Assembly (NCBI RefSeq): GCF_003597395.2
Contig: NC_133782.1
Span: 6,397,367-6,461,366, forward strand
Direction: 5' to 3'
Origin: Chelonoidis abingdonii
Taxonomy: Eukaryota > Chordata > Testudines > Testudinidae
Length of the DNA: 64,000 bases
The position numbers and the translations under genes were made by a program. This document shows, piece after piece, positions 26,201 to 38,200 of this stretch (its first letter is position 1; every line of letters starts with the position of its first letter). A model generated the notes under the pieces. That model saw nothing but the letters and a program-made list of their open reading frames with translations, did not search any database and was not told the DNA's origin.

Positions 26201-29200
26201 TGAGCTTGCGGAGGCAGAAGGGGCTGTCAGGGCTCTCCGACAAAGGCCGGGGCGAGTTCTCATTGAGCAGTTCCGTAAGCCGTCGCCTCCGACGGAAGTT
26301 GATCCGGAACTGGTAGAGCAGGTTACTGTCAAAGAAGTGGTGCTTGCTGGAGACTGGAAAGAGAACAGGAAAGGGTAGAGTGGCCACCAGGGGTCTCCTA
26401 GCAAAGGGGAGCTACATCTTCACCATTCAGCAGCAGGGCTGGAGGAGAAGACCTGCTGCAGTGTAATCAGTTCTAGTGATTGTCACAATATCTGGTGTTT
26501 TTCTTGTCTTAAATCCCCAGCTCTTGGAGTCATGTGAGGAGGGGAGACTCTCAGCTTTCATTAAAAAAAACAAAATATGAATTTCTAACCCTCAGGGTTG
26601 CAGAGAAAAGCTTGAAAACACGACCCCATAAAAGCTAAAACCAAACCTAAAGCTCAGAAACCAGAAGGCAAATAGAAGGAGCCCAACAATCATTATTTTT
26701 AAAGTGTCGGCCTTTTGGGGAGCCTGATTCAGGATTTTTTAATGCTCAGGATTTCAAGACAGGGTGTGTTCTAATTTCCCTTTTCAGTATCATAAGGGTC
26801 TGGTGGGGGAGGAAGCTATTCCATTATCAAATCCAGCCATGGGATGCAGCCTCATCCCTTCCCCTCCCAACCCCCACCTCTCCAACAGCCAGGCATGGCA
26901 GGGTGTGGGACTACACCTCCCACAATGCCTTGCATTACAGGAGCACCCCAAAGTAATGTTGATAATGTCAAGTAAAAATCCCACAGTCCAGTAAGGCTGA
27001 GGTTATTTCAAGATAGTGTTGGGTTTATTGGTGGTACAGAAATAACTGACAGGACGTTAAGTTGATAACCAATGAGGCATTTCCTCATTGGCAAGCATGA
27101 GAATGTTCTCCCCGTTGGTTTGAGGAGGAGGATGTGGTGGAGGTAGGGTGACCAGACAGCAAATGTGAAAAATCGGGACTGGGGTGGGGGGTAATAGGAG
27201 CCTATATAAGAAAAAGACCCAAAAATTGGGACTATCCCTATTAAATCGGGACATCTGGTCACCCGAGGAGGAGGAGGAGGAGGAGGAGGGGGAAGGAGGA
27301 AGGAAGGAGAGAAGTGGTGCTGCTCTATCAGAGCTGTTTACAGCCCCAGAGCAGCTAGAGGTTTTTGCTAAACCGATCAGCAGTGAAAGAGTTAACCCCC
27401 TTTCCCAGAGGAATGGAGGCAGCATTGTCACAGAGCCATTGTCTCTCTGTACAAGCAAATTCAGAGCTTGTCTCTGCAAACTGGGTGCTGCCTTTTCATC
27501 TGTTCCATAGTAACTTGCCATGTAGACAAGCCCTCTGAAATATATGGCCTTAGAAATGGGCCAGATATTGAACGAGCCCCTCCACTTCAGCTGCCTTATT
27601 TCTTCATTTATAATGTTGGCGAGGAATCTCAGCTCTGATCTCGCAGAGCGTGTGCACAAGCAGGCTCAAGTGTCTCGAAATCCAGATGTGAATCCCACTT
27701 CTGTGGCTTGGGAATAACACTTTGAAGAGATGCCAGAAAGTGACTCAGATTCCGTCTCAAACATTCAAGGGTGACAGCAGACTGCCCGGGCCCCAGCGGT
27801 CCCCTATTCCAAAAATAGAACTAAATGGACCCATTGCTATCTCCGAGTAGACACTAGCAGTCGGGACATGACCCGCATTTGTTACTTGTTATAAATGGGG
27901 GGTTGTTCCAAGCAAAGCAATGATAGCTCACCCCATCCTTCCCCTTCCTTCCCCATCCCCAGGAACTTCGGCTTACCATGCTGAATGATCCCATGTTCCA
28001 ACAGTGCTCGGCCCAGCTCCACAGCTTCCTTTCTGTTTGCTGTCTCCCCTTCCTGGATGAGCCAGTCAATCATTTCACAGCCCAGGAATGTCCTCTGGTA
28101 CTTCACAGAATTCTCCTCTCTCGCCTTCAGTATGGAGTCTTCTACATTGATCAGCCTGGCACAGAGAAGAGACATGCCAAGGGGTAAGGAGCGGGATGGA
28201 CCAAGAAAAGCGATCTTTTCTTTACCCTATAACTACAAAAGCCGCTTGGCAGGAACTTAAGCCAGCTGAAGCATTGGTTGTCCCACCTGTCATGAGCAGA
28301 GAGAAAATAAACAGTGGGGGGACCCAATACATATTATTACATAATCAAGCATATTATGGTGTAACTCCAAGTCTCAGATGGTTCCCCTCTCAAGCCATTA
28401 GCTCAGGGCAGTTTTTGGAATGATGTTGTTCCCACGTCAGAATGCTGTATGTGGAGGACCCAGAAGATGAATCTCACGGTAACATTAAAGCCAGTAAGAA
28501 CCACAAAGACTGTCTAGTATGATTCACGGATTTGGTTGGAGTTTAAAGGAGGTGGGCATGCTAGAATGGGTGAGAAAAGGAGAAGTCCTCAAAGAAAGGA
28601 AGACTCTTGCCCAGCATGGAGACATGAGAGGTAAACAGAGGAGTCTGTCCAAGCTTCTACTTACAATTCCACCATAAATAAATACTCACTCCTCACTGAG
28701 ATCTGGTTTATAAGGCTACAGGGGTGGGAAGTGCTGCCATATGAGGAAGGACCAAAGAACAAAGCCTAGCTTGGCTACACAATGATGGAGTGGTAATAAT
28801 TACCTAAGGATTTTGAAGGTGTGGACACCATGAAAAGAGAAGTCCTTAGGGGGAACAGCTAAGTGTGGCCAGACAAAATTAAGAAAAGGAACATCGTAGG
28901 CCAAACAGTAGGGTAAGAGTCCAATGAGTACTTTGTTTGCCCAAGAAATCTCCACTGGTTTAACTAATTAATTTTAAACTGAATTTAGCCAGTTCAAACC
29001 CTTATGTAGACACTCCAGGAATCAGTTTAAGCTAAGACGAAATAAATATCTACACAGCCTATTGTGGTGGCTTAACCACATCAGTTTAAAACCGCTCCTT
29101 TATTTAAAACTAGTGCAGCTTTCTCATGTAGAGATAGCCATGGGCTCCCAAGGGAAATGGCAAAAGCTCCATTGCTTAAGACAAGTATAGTGAGAAAAAA

Positions 29201-32200
29201 CACTTTTAAATGAGATGTTTAACCCACATGATCAGAACCTAAATTCTAAGTCTCAAGTCTCATTCAAAACACAGCTGAGGAGACAGGTGAGTCACTCAAT
29301 CGTTTAATGCACAATGGAAAACACCAGCTAATTCCGAAAAGATTAGCAGTAACGAGCTGTAATGAGCTGTGCAGGTGATTGTAACAGAGCCCAAAGCCAA
29401 GTTAGAAAGGCAGCTTGGGAGTTTTGCTTGTTTCAGGTGAACCCATGCAAAACATGCTCCTTTCATATGGCTGGAAGGTGGTTTCAGCACAGCCAATTCA
29501 AGGTCAACTCAAAGCAAGACAGAGCATGAGAGCCAAAAAGTAACAAAAGGTTCCTGTAACCCCCTGCAAATCTAAACGGCTAGAAAGGGCACAGTATAAT
29601 GCAGTTAAACCCGCGGCTTCCTGAATTCTGGAGTTTAAAACTGATGTGTCCACAAGAGGGTGCCCTAACCCCACATATGCAAACAGCTGGATACCTTCAG
29701 ACCAGGGCGGCTCCAGACATTTTGCTGCCCCAGGCACGGTGGCATGCTGCGGGGGGGGCTCTGCTGGTCCTGGGCTCCGGTGGACTTCCCGCAGGCTTCG
29801 GTGGAGCAGGCGTGCTGGGCCTGGAGCCGCTCCTGCCTTCAGAAGGCATTTCGTAGGGCTTGTCTACAATTGAAATGCTACAGCTGTGCCACTATAGCAC
29901 TTCAGTGTAGACACACCGAAAGGGGGGTTCTCCTGTCAGCATAGACAAATCACCTCCCAGAGAGGCGGTAGCTAGGTCCATGGAGGAATTCTCCATCCAC
30001 CTCATGGTGTCTAAGGCGGGTTAGATTGGCTTCACTGCACCACTCAGGGGTGTGGATTTTTCTAGCATAGAGCAGGCCTTATGCTATTTTATTTAGGAAA
30101 AAGCACAACAACAGAAGTATAGCCTTAATCTGCTAATATCTGACAGATTGAAATCAGAACATGGGCCCAACAGAGGACAGACAGCACATGCTGACTTCTG
30201 CACAAGTTTGCCCAATGTTGGGTTCTCACTTTAACTGCAGTCTGAGATTCTGAGTGCTAGGTGCTTAGCCGCAGTAGAGCATTAAGATGAGTGAGTGCTT
30301 GAAACGAGATACAGAAGTGATTTAGGCCTGACCGGGGGCACCGGAACACGAGGGCCCAGGGGAACCATGGCCCTTCCACTTTTTCCAGCTGTAAGTATGA
30401 GTGACAAGGGGAGGAGGAGGCAGAGAGGAGTGAGCGGGGGCAGGATCTTGGGGGAAAAGAGGCAGTACCGTAGTGGTGCCTCGCAGGAAGGGACAGCGTG
30501 AGGGTGGGTTTTTTTGGGGGTGGGACCACAGTTCAGGTGCCTGTGCACTCCCCTCCCCCCCCCCGACACACACACACTTTTAGGGTGCTTCTGCCACTCC
30601 TGGGCCTGGCCGACACTTAAAAATTAGATCAGCCTAGCTACATTGCTCAGTGTCTGGAGCACCGGAGTTAGGGCCACCTAATCCCTGGTGTAAACATGGC
30701 AAGTTTGACAGGAGAATTCTTCCATCAACCTAGCTGCAGCCTCTTGGCGAGATGGATTCACTACATCCATGGAAAAACTGCTTCCGTCAACGCAGGATAC
30801 AGCAGCAGAGTTGCAGTGCTGTACTGTACCGCTGGAGCATTGACATACCCTTTGTGGCTGAAACGAGTTTAAGCACAGGACTGGATCTGATTCTAGGAAG
30901 AGACCATTTCCGAGGGTGTTGCAAAAAAACACCAAACAATCACTGAGATAGAAAATAGCTTCCTTCCCTAAACGAGAATTGGTGTCAGCTGTGATTTTTT
31001 TTTTTAATGACAAAAATAAAATCTGTTTATTTCTCCGCTCTCCCCTGCCTCCAAATTTTGCCACTAGAAAAGGGGTGGGGTGGGGACCAAGAAGCCAAAA
31101 AGGTTGGGGGGTGTTAGGTTTTCAAAATCCAAAAACATTATGGTTGTTTTGCAAAATGCATTAAAAAAAAATCATCATGGAAATTTGGAAAAAAGTTACA
31201 ATTTTTCAAAGTTTTCCAAGACAAACTACTAACATTTTTCACTCTGCTTCTACCAAGAAGCCAAGGAATGCTTCACATGACGAGAGATGCCAGAAACAGC
31301 ATCCAAGTCCAATGCAGGAAGGATGGTGAGGAGCCCTGCTGGTGTAAAGCCAGTGTTTCGCTCAGCAGAGAATAATTAGTGTGATGAGATTATACACAAC
31401 TTCTGGAATTTAGCTCCTCAATTCCAAACCAAGCCTGTGCAGGGTTTCAATTCAGGCATAACAGTTAGCCTGCATACAGATTTTTTATACTTTTTTGAAG
31501 CACTGTAAAAGCATTGATCATATAAGACAGCCCCTGTAAGGTCAATATTTTCATTCCCATTTAACAGATACGAGAAAAATAAAAACACAGAGATTAAGTG
31601 ATTAGCTTAAGGTCAGCGTGAACAAGTAGGTAGGCTCAACGTCTGGAAGGCCAGGTTCCCGGCCTGATGCTGGGACCACTAGAACATACTGGATAATTGA
31701 TCATAATGGAGAGAAGGGGGAGCGCTGTGATTAAGACATGTGATGGGGACTCAGGAAATTTGGAATCAGTTCCAGCTTTGTCACAGACTCTCTGTGTGAT
31801 CCCCCTGTTGGTGGATTGGCTGGGCCATCTGGATCTAATAACCCAGAAACACCCATCCCCTTTTAATCATTCCCACCTTACCAGAGCTCTGTTTCCCCAC
31901 ACCCATAAAAGAGGGGAGCAGCGCTGACCAGCTACTTGTGTTCTGCCTTCCAGTCCTATTAAGAGGCTAACTGGAACGCAGAGATCCAGATTTGCCAGGC
32001 AATTTCTCCAGTCAGACCCAGAGAAGAAGCTGGTTTTTGACCTGGAGGAGTAATTCGCGAAATCTCCACACACAGAGAGAACCCATCTTTGTGTGTATGT
32101 GTGTTTCTGTGTCTCCCCCCCGCCCCCCGACCCGCTCAATGAAAGGAAACCGTCCATGGAATCTAAGCTACTTATCGGAGCGCCCACATTACCATTCGGG

Positions 32201-35200
32201 TGACCAGATGTCCCGATTTTATAGGGGCAGTCCTGATTTTTGAGTCTTTTTTGTATATAGGCTCCTATTACCCCCACCCCCTGTCCCAGTTGTTCACACT
32301 TGCTGTCTGGTCACCCACATTACCATAGTATCTTAGCATCTCACAATCTTTAATGCAATTATTCTCACAACACCCCTGTGAGGCAGGACAGTGCTATTAT
32401 CCCCTTATACGGGGGGAAGCGATGCAGAGAGTGTCTAACTGATTTGCCCAAGGTCACACAGGAAGTCTGTGGCAAAGCAGGACCTCAAACTCAGACCTCC
32501 CAGATCCCAGGCTAGCACTTTAGCCATAGGCCAGAATCCTGTATTCACTATTAATGGCTCCAAATTGAGAAGTCCAGATCTGGATCTGAATGTGAAGTCT
32601 CCCCAGAGCAACAGCGAGTTCCGATCCTGCATTCCAGTTCACAACCATCTCTGAACTCCACTCCAGATGGTCCTGCTGCTTTGCTGGAGTGAGAAAGGCA
32701 GCAAGGAGTCAGAGCTGGAGCTACCAGTTGATGCTATGGAGCAAGAGAAACATTGGCAATGGTTCAGCTCCCTGGCTCTGGAGCTGCAGCTGTGAAGGCA
32801 GCCAGCAGACTGCGCGGCTATAGACCTTTCAGGGAAGGACTCACGTACGTCTCATAAAGGCTCTGCCCCCTCAGGAACACCTTTACATCCTTGTTGAGAG
32901 GAAAGGTCCCGTCGTCCTTGCGGAAACGGTAGAGCAACTTGGCATCCTTATAGTCCGAGTGTTCGTCACAAACTGAAAAGAAAATCAAAGGAGACATCAG
33001 GACTGCAGGTTTAAATACTACCCCATAATGCATACACTAGAGCTGAGCTCGGAACTCCAGCCTGAGCACAAAGCCAGCTTTCAGTCATTTAAGAGTTACA
33101 GGCAGTACACCGTGGCCCAGTTTCCAGACCTCCAACTTTATGATTACTACAACGAGCTGTATAGAAACCATTCCTGAAACCATTCCTGCATGCAGTAGGA
33201 CAGGTGGGCATTCAAACACCAAACAGGGTCCCATGCACAATAGCTGCACACCCATGTTTGGGGCAGGCAGCCAGCCACATGCATCGAACTTTGCTTGAAG
33301 GAAGTGGAGTAAGTTCTGATCCTGATAAGCTACATTTAAAGCTCATTAGATGACTGAATGGAAAAGGCAGAATTTTTTTTTTTAAGTTCTAAATGTTGCA
33401 GTTCACCTATAAGCTTAAAAAAAGAAATGTAACCCTCTCCTAGTCTGGTGTGTTAAAAAGCCACTGCCACATTTAGGGAAGCTTGGAGAGGGTGGGGGTT
33501 GGGGGAGATGTAACAGCCAAAAACCCATTAAATTGTCTCAGAATATTTACATTTCTCTTCCCCTATTGCAGATGCTTTGATATCTAAATGCAACTGTAAA
33601 AGAGATTTTCCACACAATCAATGTGCATCCACTCTGCCCAATTCATTCACTGGCAAACCATCAGGTCTGACATCAGATCTTTAAAGTTAGGTGTTTGCAA
33701 ATACAGCTACCTAATTTAAGAGACCACACCTCATTTGCACGCACACCTTGGGTATTTGTGCATTCCTTATTTGCACATGCCCGGCTGGTAGGTATGTGCA
33801 GACAGTAATGTGCAGATATGTGAGATGCCACTGAAAGACAATAGGGTCACAGAGACAGATGACAGTTCTAAGGACCTGGAAGATCGGAGTTCAGCTCTCC
33901 CACTGATTTACTGTATGAACTTGAATAAGTCACAGCACCTCTCCTCCATAGTTTCCCCTACATGTAAAATAGGGATATACCCATTTAGGGAAAGTGCTTT
34001 GAGATCCATGATGAGCTTGCACTAAGTGGTAAGTAGAGCAGGTCAAAAGTTTGGGAGGGGTTGTTTGTGTCAAAAAGGTTTTTCCCTGTTGTAAAAAAAT
34101 GTTTTGTTTTAGTGTGAAGAAATAGCCTATTAATAAAAAAAACTAAGAAACACAAAAACATCTCCCTCTCCCCGCAAAGAGGAAGGAGATTTTTTTCCCT
34201 ATTAAATTTGAGGGTGGGGAGGCAGGGGAGGAAGAATTAATCAGAGATTATAAAAAGTTGCCTTTCGAAGTTTCATATAAAAATTTCACAGAAAGTTTGG
34301 AGTAAAAACCAAAATGTTTATTTCCTTAGGAATGTTTTGTAGAACTATGCCTCCCTTTGGTTGACTGGCCCAAGTGCCAAGTGTTATGGTTAACTTAAAA
34401 AACATGCTCCCTGAATTGCCTTCATGGTGACAAACTGCAATGCCACAAACACAAGATGTGTCAGGCAGAAGGAGGACTATCCGAGCACACAGCTGTTTTA
34501 GAAATTAAGGATGTTTTGCCCATTTTTTGACTAGAGGTGTTAGTGGTTCCCATGGTGTTACGAACAGTTTCATGGGAAGGAGAGGAATTAATGGAAGTTA
34601 ACATGCTCAGAGCCTTACAAGCTGGAGCCCATGGAAAGAAGACGCACTTTTGCAGCTTGAAGGCTTGGGGAATAATACCCAATTTCCAATCCTGGGTCCA
34701 GTGTCTGTTATAGTTAGATCATATCTCACAAGTAAGCAATAGCCCAGGAAGTGCATTTCGTGGTATTACTCTTGCTTCTCTCAAGAATGCTGGGACTCGG
34801 TGAGGGGAGGGGGGATGGATTTTAACTAGCAGAGTGCCCTCTTACTAGAGGACTAAGAACAAGAAATGATTGCAAATCAGGAAATAAAAAAAAAAAAAAG
34901 TCAGCCTCCTGCATTAACCAGGTGATTAACAGAAACATGGAAGGATGACGTCTTTGGTGACCAAAAGCTTTGCTCCTGCTCAGCATTCCAAAGGCTTTTA
35001 TCAAATAATGGGTTTCTTTGAAACTGTCAACCTGGCAGTGAAAAAAAAAAATAGTTGGAAAGATGGAAAATAATCAGATTTAAGTGTTAATGGTTAACCC
35101 TGAACTAATTGCTGTTACTTTATGCTGCTGTGATAAAGCGCAGTAACAGACGGTATTTTTATTCATGGCAGCTTAACATACAAGGCATTAATCTCTCATC

Positions 35201-38200
35201 AGGCAGCCGATGACAACAGATAGAGTGTTTGCATTGCAGTTGTCAAGAGGGTTGTTTCTAAACTCCACTACCAAAGAGGGGTTGAAGTCAATGAAAGCTG
35301 CACCTGCCTTCCACATCCTCAGCTCCGATAAGGAGAGCATAAATGCAAACTCTGGTGTTACCACAGCTCGTGTTGTTAAGGATCTAGGGGCAGGTTTTCA
35401 AGAGAGCTCAGCTCCTGTTTAGGTACCTAAATGAAGTGGGTAGATTCTTCATCAGAGCGCAATAGCGCCCATGGAGAACAATGACATATTATCCCATCTC
35501 CCTTCCCCCACTAATACCAAGAGCGATGGATGAAGGCTCTTCTTGAAAATCTGGCCCCTAAAATCTGGATTTTCAGACTTCATTTTATACCCTCCCCCAT
35601 CTGGATCTTCCCAGTCACTCCAGATGTCATAGGGTGAGAAACTCTTCTTAACAAGTCTGAAAGACTAAGTTAACATGGGGCCTGCCCCAGTCATTGGTCT
35701 GACCAGCATTTAGCACAACGGGTTTGCCACTTTGCACTAGGTGCTCAGGTGTTACAAACAACAGCCATTTAAATTCACCTTTGATTGTCATTTCTGTAAA
35801 GAATCTACATTTCCAGAGGGTCTTCTATTCTGAAGGGCCCAAAAGGTGTTAGCTATAGTCAAAAGATCACTAACATGCAGCTACTTCTGGGGCAGAGCTG
35901 GACAAGAACACAGGACAGGTACATTTTTCCACAGATATTAACTACACTCACTCTACCTGTGCATACACATGGTATACTGCACCCTCAACTAAGTCAAACA
36001 TGTTCTCTCTTGATCATTTGGAGGGAAATTGCAGGTTTTGGCAATAGGTTTTTCCACAAAAAGAAATGTATTTCCTTTAAGATTTTGTTTCTTCACTGAA
36101 AAATTTTAGCAGAAAATGTAAAATGTTGATGAAAACAAATGGGGCACATTTTTGTTTTTTTGGCATTTCACCTAAAACTTCCTGTGGGGAAAGATGTTCC
36201 AGACTAAATCTCAACTTACAGACACATTTTTGTAATTTTTCAGCCAAGAGGAAATCTGCATGGTCATTTTACAACCCTCCTTCCAAAACCAGAGGTTAAA
36301 ATCCTGCATACCTGAAAGACAGAGTGGTGTTCCTTGTTCAGAGGGTGGATGCTCACCTCTGGGTGGTGTGTGTGGAAGGAACAAATAGCAACCCGTGAAT
36401 AAGTCTCTTATAATATCTAGTCAACCCAGAAATATGCCACAAGTAACCTCATACACAGAGAGAGAAATTTGAGGTCTTTTGCTTCTGACAAGAACCAAGA
36501 AAGCTGAGCAAACAAGCTGGAGTGAGTCACCACAACTTCTACAAGCCTCAGAAAAGGCTGAGTGTGAAGTGAAGACTAGAGGAAGAGGGGTTGGGAGAGT
36601 GTCCAGGCCAAACTAGCCGTCACCTCCCCGGCAAGACGAGAAAACACTGAATTCTTTGGAGGACACACTGGACACAGCTCTTGAAAATCATCTTTTTAGA
36701 CTCCTTTCCCTTCTTGTGGCTGACAACCAGATTAGAGAGGCAGGATGCTCAGAGAAAGAATTAGGCAATCCATTGCCTCATGTACTCTCTGCCCCAGAGA
36801 CCCTGCAGCTCCTCTCACCACATCCAAGGCTTTGCTTGTACACACTGTCCCAGACTGCTGGAAGAAGGCACCCTAGGAGTCTGTGTTTATTTTGGTTTCA
36901 GCCAGCATTAGGCTCTGTGTGACATACACAAGCCAGCCTTGTGTGGCTCCTGCAGAGGAAACAGGCCTGAAGTATATTCTGCCAAACCGTCGGCTAAAAG
37001 CTGAACATTCAGGCTCATTCAGCACAAGTCACCCTTGCTCCTCCCCCGACCATTTGCTCTCCATTGCAGATTTCGCCTTTGTTAAGTGTATCGCAGAGTA
37101 TGTGCATCACTCAACAAGTTCACTTGGCTGGTCAATCACAATCACAGAGGCGTTTTCCATTCGCTCGAGTGCTCTGCGGTTATATGGCTTGGGTCCGTGC
37201 ATTGGACACTAAAGACAGATGTTACATCCTGCAAAGTTAAGCAGCAGTGCAGAAAGACTTCAAAGAAGGCAAGAGATCTGGCAGCAAAACCTACATTCTG
37301 TGTGCTATTAAAGAGAGAGGACTACTCATTTAAATAAGCGCAGAGAGAGTAGTTTCAGTCTCTCTGTAAAGATGGTTCTAGCATCAAGCACGAGGACCTC
37401 AGATGCTCCAAAGCTTGGGTCTGATTCAGCTATTGGGTTTTGGCTTGGCCCATTATAAAAACCAGCAAATAGCTGCAAAATGTGGATGCATATTCCACAT
37501 TCAGTCACAAGGGTGCGTATAACTAGGGTTTGGCTTTAAGACCAAAGGATGTGGTAGATTCTCCACACTTGGATTCTACCAGTCACGACGGAGAGTCTGG
37601 ATGACATGCTCCAGTTCAACCGCCAGTTATTGGGCTTGATGCATGAATCAATGGTCGAAATTCTGCATTATGCAAGAGGACTGCATGGGCCCTTCTGGCC
37701 TTTCGTTGTTCCAAGGAGGGAGAGAACAAGCTCACTTCTATTAGCTACTAAAAAATAAACTGAGCTGTCTTGCCCATCTCCCCATCCCCTCTCCTCCCCT
37801 CACAAACCAAGCTGGTTGCATTTCCTTCTCTAGTCTAAATGGAACTGGGATTTTCATCTAGCACTGGCAGGATGGCGTTGGGGACAGGGCTAGTAGATAA
37901 CCCTGCAATGGGAGCACGTGCAGATGCTGCTTTGCCAGGGATGCTGAGGCTTTAGTTTTGGGAAGCAGAATGCAGTTTGTTATTAACCCTCATGAGATTT
38001 TATCTCTGGGAAGAGGATTTTTAGCTTCTTGATAACATCCTGGGAGTTTCCGATTGCATATTAAAGAACTAGATGTTTTTAATCCAGAGGATTGTCTCCC
38101 ACCAGATCACCAAAGCAGGAACATGAGTACATTGGGATCTGGTTCCAAACATCCCCAAGTTTCAGGGAAGTAGGGTTGAGCTGATGTGGGATTTTGGCCC

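Larger units (their letters stand above)
26354..27976 (-). other. Intron 4
   Basis: Contains an SBS-like motif at 26910-26928 (ACTACACCTCCCACAATGC), a 119-bp inverted-repeat transposon (27146-27264) and a GGA-rich simple repeat (27265-27305). Confidence 0.65.
28156..32848 (-). other. Intron 3
   Basis: Holds several short transposons: one near 28936-29150, a hAT-like element at 29702-29835, Harbinger-like pieces at 29856-30090 and 30620-30850, and 119-bp copy B at 32198-32316. No gene. Confidence 0.65.

Noticed and set aside
25899..26404. Open frames of 159 and 165 codons on both strands
   Set aside because: They overlap exon 5 of the DEPTOR-like gene in other frames; the true frame has conserved DEP sequence and good splice sites.
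27057..27659. A 200-codon open frame on the minus strand
   Set aside because: It runs across the 119-bp transposon and the GAG repeat, giving Ser- and Pro-rich low-complexity peptide; no domain and no splice logic.
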